Below are positions 15,623 through 23,826 of a stretch of 38,588 nt of DNA, in pieces. The position numbers and the translations under genes were made by a program. Within the stretch, counting starts at the first letter, position 1, and each line of letters begins with the position of its first letter. Location of the stretch: assembly GCA_003353945.1 (NCBI GenBank), contig PIVM01000039.1:1-38588 (forward strand), read 5' to 3'. This stretch comes from Gammaproteobacteria bacterium. Lineage in GTDB: Bacteria; Pseudomonadota; Gammaproteobacteria; Pseudomonadales; PIVM01. Below the pieces are notes generated by a model. The model was given only the letters and a program-made list of their open reading frames with translations. It ran no database searches and was not told the origin of the DNA.

Positions 15623-16522
15623 ATGAAGAGTAAAGCAAGTCAGTCACAGGGTCTATTGATCTTCCGGCTTACGCCGACCCAGGATTTTGCTATTGGAACC
15701 CTCAAAGTCAGAGAGATCGTTCCATATACTAAGTTAACCAGTCTTCCTCATTCCCATCCTACGGTATTGGGCGCGGCATGCTTTCGGGGGCAAACCATCC
15801 CTGTCATTGACATGGCTGCCGCAGTGGGCTACCGGCCACTTGACAAGGACGAGCTGCCATCGTGCAGTATTATTATCACCGATTGTCAGCGTAAGGTTAT
15901 CGGTTTTTTAGTGCGTGGCATAGAGAAAATTGTTGAGTGTAACTGGCGTAACATTGAAGCTCCATCGCGGGACTTAGGTGAGGAGGCATTTTTAACTGGT
16001 GTTACGCGGGTTGATGATAAATTACTGCAATTGATTGATGTGGAGCTGATGTTATCCAAAGTCCTTCCGGATAGCTCAGAGGGCCAATCTGCTTTCTTAA
16101 CCGATGTACAGCGTGAGCAATTAAAGCCGCTGAATATCTTATTGGTAGATGATTCCCTGGTGGCACGCAAGCAGCTGTCCGATGCTCTGGACGGACTCAA
16201 TATCCCCTATCAAGTGACCGCAGACGGCAAAGATGCTTTGGATATTATGGAGGCAGCGGTCGCTGCCCAGCATCCCATTGATCTACTGGTGAGCGATATA
16301 GAGATGCCCGGATTGGATGGCTATGAGCTAACTTTCGAAATTCGCAATCAACCTACCATGGCCTCGGCCTATATTATTTTGCACACCTCGCTATCCAGTG
16401 AAATCAGTGTTGGTCAGGCCCAGCAGGTGGGCGCGAATGAGGCTTTGACCAAGTTCGATGTTAACGAACTCATTCAATCCATGTTGCGTGGAGCCGAGCA
16501 CAAGAATAGTCAGGAATCGTAA
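15623..16522 (+). CDS. cheV: Chemotaxis coupling/response protein CheV
   Basis: The product is 299 residues. A CheW-like domain (about 10-150; ICH-type core FAIGTLKVREIVPYTKLTSL) is followed by a receiver domain (170-295) with acidic pair D176-D177, phospho-acceptor D225 (LLVSDIEMPG) and K277 (LTKFD). CheV couples receptors to CheA and adapts by phosphorylation. No other che gene is nearby, only a chemoreceptor tail at 17567. The start ATG has a weak ribosome site; the family length supports it. Confidence 0.92.
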   Translation: MKSKASQSQGLLIFRLTPTQDFAIGTLKVREIVPYTKLTSLPHSHPTVLGAACFRGQTIPVIDMAAAVGYRPLDKDELPSCSIIITDCQRKVIGFLVRGIEKIVECNWRNIEAPSRDLGEEAFLTGVTRVDDKLLQLIDVELMLSKVLPDSSEGQSAFLTDVQREQLKPLNILLVDDSLVARKQLSDALDGLNIPYQVTADGKDALDIMEAAVAAQHPIDLLVSDIEMPGLDGYELTFEIRNQPTMASAYIILHTSLSSEISVGQAQQVGANEALTKFDVNELIQSMLRGAEHKNSQES

Positions 16523-16781
16523 ATTCTTCTTTTTCGCAGTCCTAAGTAATAGAATAGGGTATTTAGTCACTGTAAGGCCATGCGCGGTAAATAATCAGCG
16601 AACTCGCCTAACAATATAGTGTGTCCAGGAAAGCTATCCGTTACTTTGAAAAAGTCGCCGTGATACCGCCGCCATTAAGGAGCATTAATGGTTACCGAAA
16701 TTATCATAGCGGTGATAGAGTTGAATTGAGAGGTGCATGTATTTGACTGTGTGCGCAAGAGATTTTTTGGCAGGGTACTGA
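16523..16781. other. Intergenic region between cheV and fnr
   Basis: 259 bp with no recognisable gene, terminator or operator. It must hold the promoter of the Crp/Fnr gene. No FNR-type inverted repeat that would suggest autoregulation is visible. Confidence 0.4.
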
Positions 16782-17519
16782 ATGAAGAAAGATAAGGGTT
16801 CTAGAGTGGGGGGGCAAGACGAGTATGTTGCATGTGATAACTGTGCATTGGATGATGTTTGTCGGCCCATTGCTATCGGCGGTAGTACGCTCCCTCTTGT
16901 GCATGACATTATGGGGCGTCGTGAGCCGGTATCTGCTGGCGATTTTCTCTATCGTAAAGGCGAGCCATTGACGGCTATTTATGCCGTAACCTCCGGTACG
17001 ATAAAAGTGCAACAGACAACGGATGCTGGCCGGGCTCAGGTGTTGGGTTTTCGTTTCCCAGGGGAGCTGTTTGGAGAGGAGGCTATATATCCAAGTGAGT
17101 ACAGTTTGGATGCACTGGCTGTTGATGATGCATCTGTATGTAGAATACCGATGCAGGAGTTTGATGAGCTGGCTGAGAAAATTCCTCTCTTCCAGAAAAA
17201 ACTGATTAAGCTGATTGGTCGCCAGTGTTATGTTGCGCAACGCCAGCTCGCTGCCTGTGTTGCTCGTAACAGTGCAGAAGAGCGATTGTCGGCTTTTATG
17301 CTCAATGTTGCTGAACGAAATTCAATCCATTATCAACCTGGGAATGAGATTCAGCTAGCCATGAGTCGTGATGATATTGCAAACTTTCTCGGACTTCGTC
17401 GTGAAACCTTAAGTCGAACGCTGACGAAACTGCAGAAATCAGGTCTCATCAGTGTCAGGGGAAAGGTGGTTGAAATATTGGATATAAAAGAGCTGAGGTT
17501 GCTGGCGCATTATTTGTAG
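16782..17519 (+). CDS. fnr: FNR-type oxygen-sensing Crp/Fnr regulator
   Basis: The product is 245 residues. The oxygen-sensing 4Fe-4S cluster ligands are C18, C21 and C27 (CDNCALDDVC) plus C120 (ASVCRIP), matching FNR C20/C23/C29/C122. The cyclic-nucleotide-like beta roll spans about 45-130. The HTH SRDDIANFLGLRRETLSRTL has E208, S211 and R212, the FNR specificity residues for TTGAT half-sites. It should activate low-oxygen genes, and the cbb3 oxidase operon downstream is an expected target (known biology, not shown here). AGGG precedes the ATG. It is also called anr or etrA in relatives. Confidence 0.93.
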   Translation: MKKDKGSRVGGQDEYVACDNCALDDVCRPIAIGGSTLPLVHDIMGRREPVSAGDFLYRKGEPLTAIYAVTSGTIKVQQTTDAGRAQVLGFRFPGELFGEEAIYPSEYSLDALAVDDASVCRIPMQEFDELAEKIPLFQKKLIKLIGRQCYVAQRQLAACVARNSAEERLSAFMLNVAERNSIHYQPGNEIQLAMSRDDIANFLGLRRETLSRTLTKLQKSGLISVRGKVVEILDIKELRLLAHYL

Positions 17520-18366
17520 TACCAAAAAGCTTGTTATACCTTTCCTGTCAGCGTTCTGTCTACAATTCAAATCTTAAACTGTCTAATCGTTCTGTTAAGC
17601 TCTGAGGCTACATGCGACAAGGTATTGCCCGAATTAGACAGGCGTTCGGTGGCCTGAGTGGTTTCGATGGTCATGTTATTAATATGATCCAGATTGCTGC
17701 TAATATCTGTTCCCTCAAATGTCTATGCTTACCTATGTGTCATCAGTCATACGCATGGCAATGCTAACTGAAGGCACCGCTTAAGGAAATTTCAAACCGA
17801 CAACTGTGGTGTGTATTGCTACTGTCTCCGATGGCTTATGCTTTCATTCTTAATACTCTACCGCTTTGCTTGGTGTTTTGTTTGGCTTCAGTTGAATTTT
17901 GCAGAAGTGATTAAGCGCACATATAGCGGCGGGGAGTCACACTTGTCTCGTGCTTGATATTAGTGCAAAAAATTGTGCTGAAGCTTATGTTTTTCATTGT
18001 TTTGTGAATGGGGGGTTTTGGTCGCAGAGTTGATGCGTGTGATATATGCCACACAAAAGGGCTTTTTTAAGCGCTTGCAGAGCTCTAAGTGCGATTAAAA
18101 GGACGCCCATTATTACCGTAAGTGATAATGGTCAATATTAATACAGGCCGTAGGGAAATAATTTTCCCCTGGGAGTGAATTGGATTGACATGTGATAGGT
18201 CGAAAGTATACTTACGGAATGAAATGGTCAGGGGTTATTCGTATGTGACATAAGGCACATAAGCAGCTTGTGATGTGAGAGCTTGAGTTGCAGCGTTGTA
18301 AATTTCAAAGTCGTTGTTTCTACCCCATCTTATAAAAAATTACGATCAGTTGAATGGAACGACAAA
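17520..18366. other. Long upstream region of the cbb3 operon
   Basis: About 850 bp holding a reverse-strand chemoreceptor tail (17567-17722). I recognise no other gene. It must contain the ccoN promoter. There are weak FNR-like half-sites (TTGAT at 17954, TTGACATGTGATAG near 18185), but no full TTGAT-N4-ATCAA, so regulation by FNR is not demonstrated. Confidence 0.5.
17567..17722 (-). pseudogene. C-terminal stump of a methyl-accepting chemotaxis protein
   Basis: Leftward frame: GTDISSNLDHINNMTIETTQ, then ATERLSNSG and SELNRTIRQFKI followed by a stop at 17567-17569. This is the coiled-coil end of a chemoreceptor signalling domain, which classically ends in a L-x-x-x-V-x-x-F-K-I/V tail. The frame is closed upstream by a stop just past 17722, so the receptor was truncated. 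It lies downstream of cheV on the opposite strand, suggesting an eroded chemotaxis locus. Confidence 0.65.
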
Positions 18367-19791
18367 ATGAGCACAGCATTTGAGCATCCAGTCTATAACT
18401 ATAAAGTGGTGCGCCAGTTCGCCATCATGACGGTAGTTTGGGGGGTCGTTGGTATGCTGGTAGGCGTGATCATTGCCGCCCAGTTAGCATGGCCAGCACT
18501 GAATCTTGACCTGCCGTATACCCACTTCGGAAGATTACGCCCTCTGCATACCAATGCCGTGATTTTTGCCTTTGGTGGTTCCGCATTGTTTGCAGCGTCT
18601 TTCTACGTCGTACAACGCACCTGTCAAGCACGACTTTTTTCAGACGGCTTGGCTGCGTTCTGTTTTTGGGGTTGGCAGTTGATTATCGTTTTAGCCGCAG
18701 TGACCTTACCGCTGGGCTTTACCAGCGCCAAAGAATACGCCGAGCTGGAGTGGCCTATAGATATACTGATAGCGGTGGTATGGGTTGCTTATGCTGTTGT
18801 GTTTTTCGGTACAATCATGCAGCGCAAGGTGAATCACATCTATGTGGCTAACTGGTTCTTTGGTGCAATGATTATTACGATCGCTATTTTGCACATATTT
18901 AATAATCTTGAAATCCCCGTAACGCTGACAAAATCCTATTCCATCTATTCAGGAACTATTGATGCGATGATGCAATGGTGGTACGGGCATAATGCCGTTG
19001 GTTTCTTCTTGACGGCAGGCTTTTTAGGAATTATGTATTACTTTGTTCCCAAGCAAGCGGGACGACCCGTCTACTCCTATCGTTTGTCTATAGTGCACTT
19101 CTGGGCGCTAATCTCTATCTATATTTGGGCTGGTGGTCACCATCTTCACTACAGTGCGCTGCCTGACTGGGCTCAATCTGCTGCAATGGTTATGTCCTTG
19201 ATTCTCTTGGCGCCATCCTGGGGAGGAATGATCAACGGTGTCATGACCTTGTCCGGTGCTTGGTATAAGCTGCGCACCGATCCCATCTTGCGTTTCCTGG
19301 TGGTATCGCTTTCTTTCTACGGCATGTCTACGTTTGAAGGTCCCATGATGTCCATCAAGACCGTGAACGCATTGTCCCATAATACGGATTGGACTATTGG
19401 TCACGTTCACTCCGGTGCGCTTGGTTGGGTTGCCATGGTGACATTTGGTGCGCTCTATAATCTGCTGCCTATTCTGTATGGTAGAGAGCAGGGCAAAATG
19501 TACAGCATTAAGTTGATTAACACACATTTCTGGCTGGCCACTATTGGCACGGTTCTTTATATCGTCTCTATGTGGGTTAACGGGATTATGCAGGGCTTGA
19601 TGTGGCGAGCAGTTAACGATGATGGCACTTTAACGTACAGTTTTATTGAGTCTCTGGAACATAGCTATCCAGGATATATAGTTCGTGTTGTGGGTGGGGC
19701 ACTCTTCTTTGCAGGTATGTTGGTGATGGCATACAACACCTGGATGACGGCGAAAGGCAAGCAGCTTAACGACGAGATCGCTCAGGCGTAA
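18367..19791 (+). CDS. ccoN: cbb3-type cytochrome c oxidase subunit I
   Basis: The product is 474 residues with about 12 membrane segments. Heme and copper ligands are visible: H61 ([12 protein letters not shown]), the [11 protein letters not shown] histidine, the GGHHLHYS pair, and the [10 protein letters not shown] histidines. It forms the catalytic heme b / heme b3-CuB core of the high-affinity terminal oxidase in the inner membrane. The ATG at 18367 is used; the longer in-frame extension starts at a TTG and lacks family similarity. It is first in ccoNOQP. Confidence 0.96.
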   Translation: MSTAFEHPVYNYKVVRQFAIMTVVWGVVGMLVGVIIAAQLAWPALNLDLPYTHFGRLRPLHTNAVIFAFGGSALFAASFYVVQRTCQARLFSDGLAAFCFWGWQLIIVLAAVTLPLGFTSAKEYAELEWPIDILIAVVWVAYAVVFFGTIMQRKVNHIYVANWFFGAMIITIAILHIFNNLEIPVTLTKSYSIYSGTIDAMMQWWYGHNAVGFFLTAGFLGIMYYFVPKQAGRPVYSYRLSIVHFWALISIYIWAGGHHLHYSALPDWAQSAAMVMSLILLAPSWGGMINGVMTLSGAWYKLRTDPILRFLVVSLSFYGMSTFEGPMMSIKTVNALSHNTDWTIGHVHSGALGWVAMVTFGALYNLLPILYGREQGKMYSIKLINTHFWLATIGTVLYIVSMWVNGIMQGLMWRAVNDDGTLTYSFIESLEHSYPGYIVRVVGGALFFAGMLVMAYNTWMTAKGKQLNDEIAQA

Positions 19792-19803
19792 GAGGGAATC
19801 AAC

Positions 19804-20412
19804 ATGAAGCACGAAATTATTGAAAAAAATATTGGCTTGATGATTGTGCTGATCCTGGTGGCCATCAGCTTCGGTGCACTGTCTGAAATAGTCCCTTTGT
19901 TCTTTATTGATGAAACAACCAAGCCGGTTGACGGATTGAAGCCTCATACCGCTGTTGAGCTTGAAGGTAGAGATATCTACATTCGCGAAGGTTGTCATGT
20001 CTGTCACACTCAGATGATTCGTCCTTTTAGGGCTGAGACTGAGCGTTACGGCCACTATTCAGTGAGTGGAGAGCATGTTTATGAGCATCCATTTCTTTGG
20101 GGCTCAAAGCGAACAGGGCCTGATCTTGCCCGTGTTGGTCAGCGTTACAGTGATGATTGGCACAATGCGCATTTGATGAACCCGCGAGATGTTGTGCCTG
20201 AGTCGAACATGCCTGGTTTTTCTTGGTTGTTTGAAAACACGGTTGATAGCTCCTTGACCGGCAAAAAAATGGAGGCCCTGCGTAAGGTTGGTGTTCCCTA
20301 CACCGATGACGATATTGCGGGTGCTCAAAAAGCAGTTGAAGGTAAAACCGAAGCCGAAGTACTTGTTGCGTATTTGCAGCAGCTTGGCACGGTCTTGAAA
20401 AACAAACGGTGA
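19804..20412 (+). CDS. ccoO: cbb3-type cytochrome c oxidase subunit II
   Basis: The product is 202 residues. There is one N-terminal membrane anchor (about 9-31), then a periplasmic monoheme cytochrome c domain with C64-HV-C67-H68 and the family [17 protein letters not shown] motif. GAGGG lies just before the ATG, 12 bp after the ccoN stop. It passes electrons from CcoP or soluble cytochrome to CcoN. Confidence 0.96.
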   Translation: MKHEIIEKNIGLMIVLILVAISFGALSEIVPLFFIDETTKPVDGLKPHTAVELEGRDIYIREGCHVCHTQMIRPFRAETERYGHYSVSGEHVYEHPFLWGSKRTGPDLARVGQRYSDDWHNAHLMNPRDVVPESNMPGFSWLFENTVDSSLTGKKMEALRKVGVPYTDDDIAGAQKAVEGKTEAEVLVAYLQQLGTVLKNKR

Positions 20413-20421
20413 TTTGTCGCA

Positions 20422-20601
20422 ATGGATATTAATGATGCGCGTGGTATCGCGACTGTTTGCTCACTGATTGCTTTTATTGGCATTATTTGGTGGGCCTTTG
20501 GCAGTGGGCGTAAGGCTCGGTTTGAGGAAGATGGAAATCTTCCTTTCGCTGATGAAAATCACGATGCACAACCCAATAAAATTGGAGAAGAAAGAAAATG
20601 A
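20422..20601 (+). CDS. ccoQ: cbb3 oxidase small subunit CcoQ
   Basis: 59 residues, starting MDINDARGIATVCSLIAFIG. It has one membrane segment (about 8-27, through IIWWAFG) followed by an acidic cytoplasmic tail (FEEDGNLPFADEN), which is the CcoQ layout. Its TGA overlaps the ccoP ATG in ATGA (20598-20601), implying translational coupling. CcoQ stabilises the oxidase complex. Its position between ccoO and ccoP makes the call firm despite its size. Confidence 0.93.
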   Translation: MDINDARGIATVCSLIAFIGIIWWAFGSGRKARFEEDGNLPFADENHDAQPNKIGEERK

Positions 20602-21479
20602 GCGTCTTTTGGACTGTCTGGATTAGCATCCTGTTGCTAGGTTCGATTGTCGGTTGTTACGTGCTGCTTAAGCTTGCCCAGAAAGGGCAGTCTGGGGAGG
20701 ATGAAAATGTGAAGACCGGTCATCAATACGATGGTATCGAAGAGTTTGACAACCCACTGCCTAAGTGGTGGGTGTGGATGTTTATTGGAACCATCGTTTT
20801 TGGCTTGGTTTATTCTGTGCTTTATCCTGCTTTAGGAAGCTTTCAAGGTTTTCTTGGCTGGTCTTCCCAAGGGCAGTGGGAGCAGGAGGTGGCAAGTAAG
20901 GAACATGAATACGCTGCTATTTTCAATAAGTATGCCGCTGTTTCTGTTAAGGAGTTGGCTAATAATCCTGAAGCGCTAAAAACGGGTCAGCGGCTGTTTG
21001 CTAATAACTGCGCTGTGTGTCATGGGTCCACAGCGACCGGTAGTCGTGGATTTCCAAACCTTGCTGATAAGGATTGGCTTTACGGTGGTGATGCAGAGAC
21101 GATTAAGCAGTCGATCATGAATGGCCGTTTCAGCAATATGCCTCCCTGGGGATCAGTGCTTGGGGAAGAGGGCGTTGCGAATGTGACTCAATTTGTTTTA
21201 AGTCTGTCCGGTCAGTCGCATGATGCAGCTGCCACTGAAAAAGGTCAGACATCCTTCAAGCAATTTTGTATTTCCTGTCACGGTGCTGAAGGAAAAGGTA
21301 ATGTCCTGTTTGGAGCACCTAATCTGACAGACAATGTTTGGTTGTATGGTGGTGCAAAGGAGTACATTGCCGAGTCTATAGGGTTGGGGCGTAAAGGTGT
21401 TATGCCTGCACATAAGGATTTGCTTGGAGATGAGAAGGTTCACGTCATTGCAGCATACGTTTATTCTCTGTCACAGTAA
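20598..21479 (+). CDS. ccoP: cbb3-type cytochrome c oxidase diheme subunit III
   Basis: The product is 293 residues. The N-terminal membrane segments flank DNPLPKWWVWMFIGTIVFGL (51-70), the CcoP N-terminal domain. Two cytochrome c domains follow with C138-AV-C141-H142 and C224-IS-C227-H228; distal methionines are likely in NMPPWG and VMPAHK. It is the electron entry subunit. It starts within the end of ccoQ. Confidence 0.96.
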   Translation: MSVFWTVWISILLLGSIVGCYVLLKLAQKGQSGEDENVKTGHQYDGIEEFDNPLPKWWVWMFIGTIVFGLVYSVLYPALGSFQGFLGWSSQGQWEQEVASKEHEYAAIFNKYAAVSVKELANNPEALKTGQRLFANNCAVCHGSTATGSRGFPNLADKDWLYGGDAETIKQSIMNGRFSNMPPWGSVLGEEGVANVTQFVLSLSGQSHDAAATEKGQTSFKQFCISCHGAEGKGNVLFGAPNLTDNVWLYGGAKEYIAESIGLGRKGVMPAHKDLLGDEKVHVIAAYVYSLSQ

Positions 21480-21545
21480 TTGTTGTATTGCTCCTTCTCC
21501 CAATCCAAGAGAAGGTGTTTAGGTGGCAGCAGTGGCACAGAATAG

Positions 21546-21571
21546 AAAGACGCAGCGTTTGCTGCATCTTT
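21546..21571 (+). terminator. Probable terminator after ccoP
   Basis: AAAGACGCAGC, a GTTT loop, then GCTGCATCTTT gives an 11-bp stem with one mismatch, 66 bp after the ccoP stop. The final TCTTT supplies only a short T-tract, so termination strength is uncertain. It separates the structural operon from ccoG. Confidence 0.55.
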
Positions 21572-21586
21572 CACACCTCCTGCTTT

Positions 21587-21615
21587 AGGGGTGCGGAAAA
21601 AATCTCCCAGGCCCT
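21587..21615. repeat. Stem-loop repeat, family A (degenerate copy)
   Basis: AGGGGTGCGGAAAAAATCTC then CCAGGCCCT keeps the outer AGGG / GGCCCT and the CGGAAAA of the copies at 738-771 and 27702-27733, but lost the TTTTCCG arm. It lies in the ccoP-ccoG gap. Confidence 0.45.
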
Positions 21616-21756
21616 TACTCCAAAAAGCAGAGTGATTTTGAAATTCGCATCGTCTAATGTTGAGGTCGTACTGTCTAACACCCTACAATCAACCGTATTG
21701 CGCACCATTGATGCACTTACTTTGCGCTATCCGCCAAAGCGTTAAAGGATAAGCAT

Positions 21757-23193
21757 GTGACCGATGATAATGTTCTTAATAAAAGTGAAGCTAGGAGTGA
21801 GGCCAGCAGTGAGGACAAGAAGCACGGTGTTGCTCAGGGAATGGTTAACCCTTCCAAAATCTATGTAAAAGAAGTGTACGGTTTTTTTAATCGGTTGCGC
21901 TCGATTGCATTGTGGGTATTGTTTGCTTTTTATTTTGTGGGCTGCTGGTTAACCTGGGGTGATCGTCAAGCTGTTTTATTCGATCTGCCCGCACGAAAGT
22001 TCTATGTCTTTGGTGTTACGTTCTGGCCGCAGGACTTTGTTCTGCTTTCTCTGTTCTTGATTATCATGGCGTTTACCTTGTTTACCGTGACAACCCTGGC
22101 GGGGCGCATTTGGTGTGGTTATGCTTGTCCACAAACAGCGTGGACATTTGTCTATATGTGGCTTGAAGAGCGTATTGAAGGGCCGCGCCATGCGCGCATT
22201 AAACTGGATCTGGCTCCAATGAGCCTCGTCAAGCTTATAAAGAAATTTACCAAACACTTTCTGTGGTTAGTGCTTGCATTGGCGACAAGTTTTACCTTTG
22301 TTGGCTATTTCTATTCAGTCAGGGATTTAGTGTCAGATATCGGTAGCGTAGATGTTTCTCTGTGGGCACTCTTTTGGTTGGCGTTTTTTACTGTTACTAC
22401 CTATGGTGCAGCGGGTTTGCTCAGGGAGCAAGTCTGTTTTTTTATGTGTCCCTATGCGCGTTTTCAGGCCGTTATGTTTGATCAGGATACCTTAATCGTC
22501 TCCTATGATGAAACGCGTGGTGAGAGAGAGAGGGGGCGGGGGAAGCGAAAGAAAAATGAAGACCACAAGGCTAAGGGGATGGGTGATTGTATTGATTGCC
22601 AGCAGTGTGTTCAGGTGTGCCCCACCGGGATCGATATTCGTGATGGCTTGCAATATCAGTGTATTGCCTGTGCGCTGTGTGTCGATGCCTGCAACGAGAT
22701 CATGGATAAAATGGGCTATGATAGGAATTTGATCAGTTATACGACCGAAAATAATTTGCAGGGTAGGAAAACCAAGATACTGCGGCCTCGTTTTGCTGGT
22801 TATAGCTTTGTTCTTATCGTGATGGTATCGGCTTTAGTTTATTTCTTGGCTGCACGAGATTCGATAGAATTGAATATTATTCGCGATCGATCTGCATTAT
22901 TTAAAGAAGCCAGTGATGGGCGTATTCAAAATAGTTACACCCTGCGTATCATGAATAAAAGTCAGGATGAGGGTAAATATGAGGTCTCTGTCAGCGGAAT
23001 AGACGGGATGGAGATGCTCGGGGAGCACTCAATAGTGTTGGTCGCTGGCGAAGTGCGTACTCTGCCAGTTATGATTGTAGTCTCTCGCAAAGATCTGGTG
23101 CAACACAATATGGATATTGCATTCTCGGTGAAAGCAGTCGGTGCAGATGCTAACGTTCAGGAAGAAAGTCGCTTTATCGGTCCGCTTTTGTAG
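21757..23193 (+). CDS. ccoG: cbb3 oxidase assembly protein CcoG (FixG/RdxA family)
   Basis: The product is 478 residues with a GTG start after AAAGGATAAGC. Membrane segments surround C120-GYA-C124-P and C227..C231-P (CFFMCPYARFQ), the copper-reducing CxxxCP motifs of the family. A cytoplasmic dicluster ferredoxin domain has C278/C281/C284/C288 and C302/C305/C308/C312. The C-terminal periplasmic Ig-like domain spans about 365-478. CcoG reduces copper for CuB insertion into CcoN. The stop lies in the first unit of a 12-bp tandem repeat. Confidence 0.95.
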   Translation: MTDDNVLNKSEARSEASSEDKKHGVAQGMVNPSKIYVKEVYGFFNRLRSIALWVLFAFYFVGCWLTWGDRQAVLFDLPARKFYVFGVTFWPQDFVLLSLFLIIMAFTLFTVTTLAGRIWCGYACPQTAWTFVYMWLEERIEGPRHARIKLDLAPMSLVKLIKKFTKHFLWLVLALATSFTFVGYFYSVRDLVSDIGSVDVSLWALFWLAFFTVTTYGAAGLLREQVCFFMCPYARFQAVMFDQDTLIVSYDETRGERERGRGKRKKNEDHKAKGMGDCIDCQQCVQVCPTGIDIRDGLQYQCIACALCVDACNEIMDKMGYDRNLISYTTENNLQGRKTKILRPRFAGYSFVLIVMVSALVYFLAARDSIELNIIRDRSALFKEASDGRIQNSYTLRIMNKSQDEGKYEVSVSGIDGMEMLGEHSIVLVAGEVRTLPVMIVVSRKDLVQHNMDIAFSVKAVGADANVQEESRFIGPLL

Positions 23194-23235
23194 TATTGAC
23201 ATTAGTATTGACATTAGTATTGACATTAGTATTGA
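23191..23235 (+). repeat. 12-bp tandem repeat across the ccoG stop codon
   Basis: TAGTATTGACAT is repeated three times exactly plus a 9-base partial copy. The TAG of the first unit is the ccoG stop, and each later unit also carries TAG in the same frame. The repeats lie in the 128-bp ccoG-fixH gap. Confidence 0.9.
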
Positions 23236-23321
23236 AAATGAGTGTTGCTGACTTGAAAAAAATATTGGCCTTCTCAGATCTGAACGGCGGATGACACAAA
23301 ACTATTCTGGCTTTAATTATT

Positions 23322-23822
23322 ATGAGTGAACATGAGCGGCAGGCAGGGGCTCCCTGGTATAAAGAACCTTGGATGATTTTTGTGGTTGCTGTTCCGGCAA
23401 TAGCCGTTGTTGCCGGAATCGCGATGATTACTATAGCTGTCGTCGGTCGCGATACGTTGGTCAGGGACAACTACTATAAAGATGGCCTGGCAATCAATCA
23501 GGAGCTTGATATGGAGAATCGGGCGAAGATGCTCGGTCTTCATGCCGAGCTTGAAATCGATAATCAAACTGGGGTGATCGCAGTGCGGGTAATGAGTAAT
23601 GATGCGCAGCCGGGTCAACTACTGATGAGTTTTTTACATCCTACCATGGCAGAAAAAGACCAGGATATTATTCTCTACCATATCAAGGCCGGGCACTATA
23701 CTGGGAAACGTAAGGCGAATCTTGACGGTCGCTATCATCTTCAGTTAACCAGTGCTGAGCAGCAGTGGCGGCTTAAAGCGTATCGTGTGCTGGGCGCTGA
23801 GGAGAGATACTCGCTCCCATGA
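23322..23822 (+). CDS. ccoH: FixH-family cbb3 assembly protein
   Basis: The product is 166 residues. The PWYKEPWMIFVVAVPAIAVV start gives one N-terminal membrane helix. The VRDNYYKDGLAINQELDMEN motif (about 47-66) is the hallmark of FixH. The periplasmic domain that follows is beta-rich. It lies between ccoG and the copper ATPase gene as in other species; FixH/CcoH is needed for oxidase assembly and is often found with the oxidase. Four bases separate its stop from the ATPase start. Confidence 0.93.
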   Translation: MSEHERQAGAPWYKEPWMIFVVAVPAIAVVAGIAMITIAVVGRDTLVRDNYYKDGLAINQELDMENRAKMLGLHAELEIDNQTGVIAVRVMSNDAQPGQLLMSFLHPTMAEKDQDIILYHIKAGHYTGKRKANLDGRYHLQLTSAEQQWRLKAYRVLGAEERYSLP

Positions 23823-23826
23823 TGTT

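Noticed and set aside
17950-18200. FNR box upstream of ccoN
   Set aside because: Only half-sites (TTGAT near 17954, TTGAC near 18185). The second half ATCAA is missing at the right spacing, so no site is annotated.
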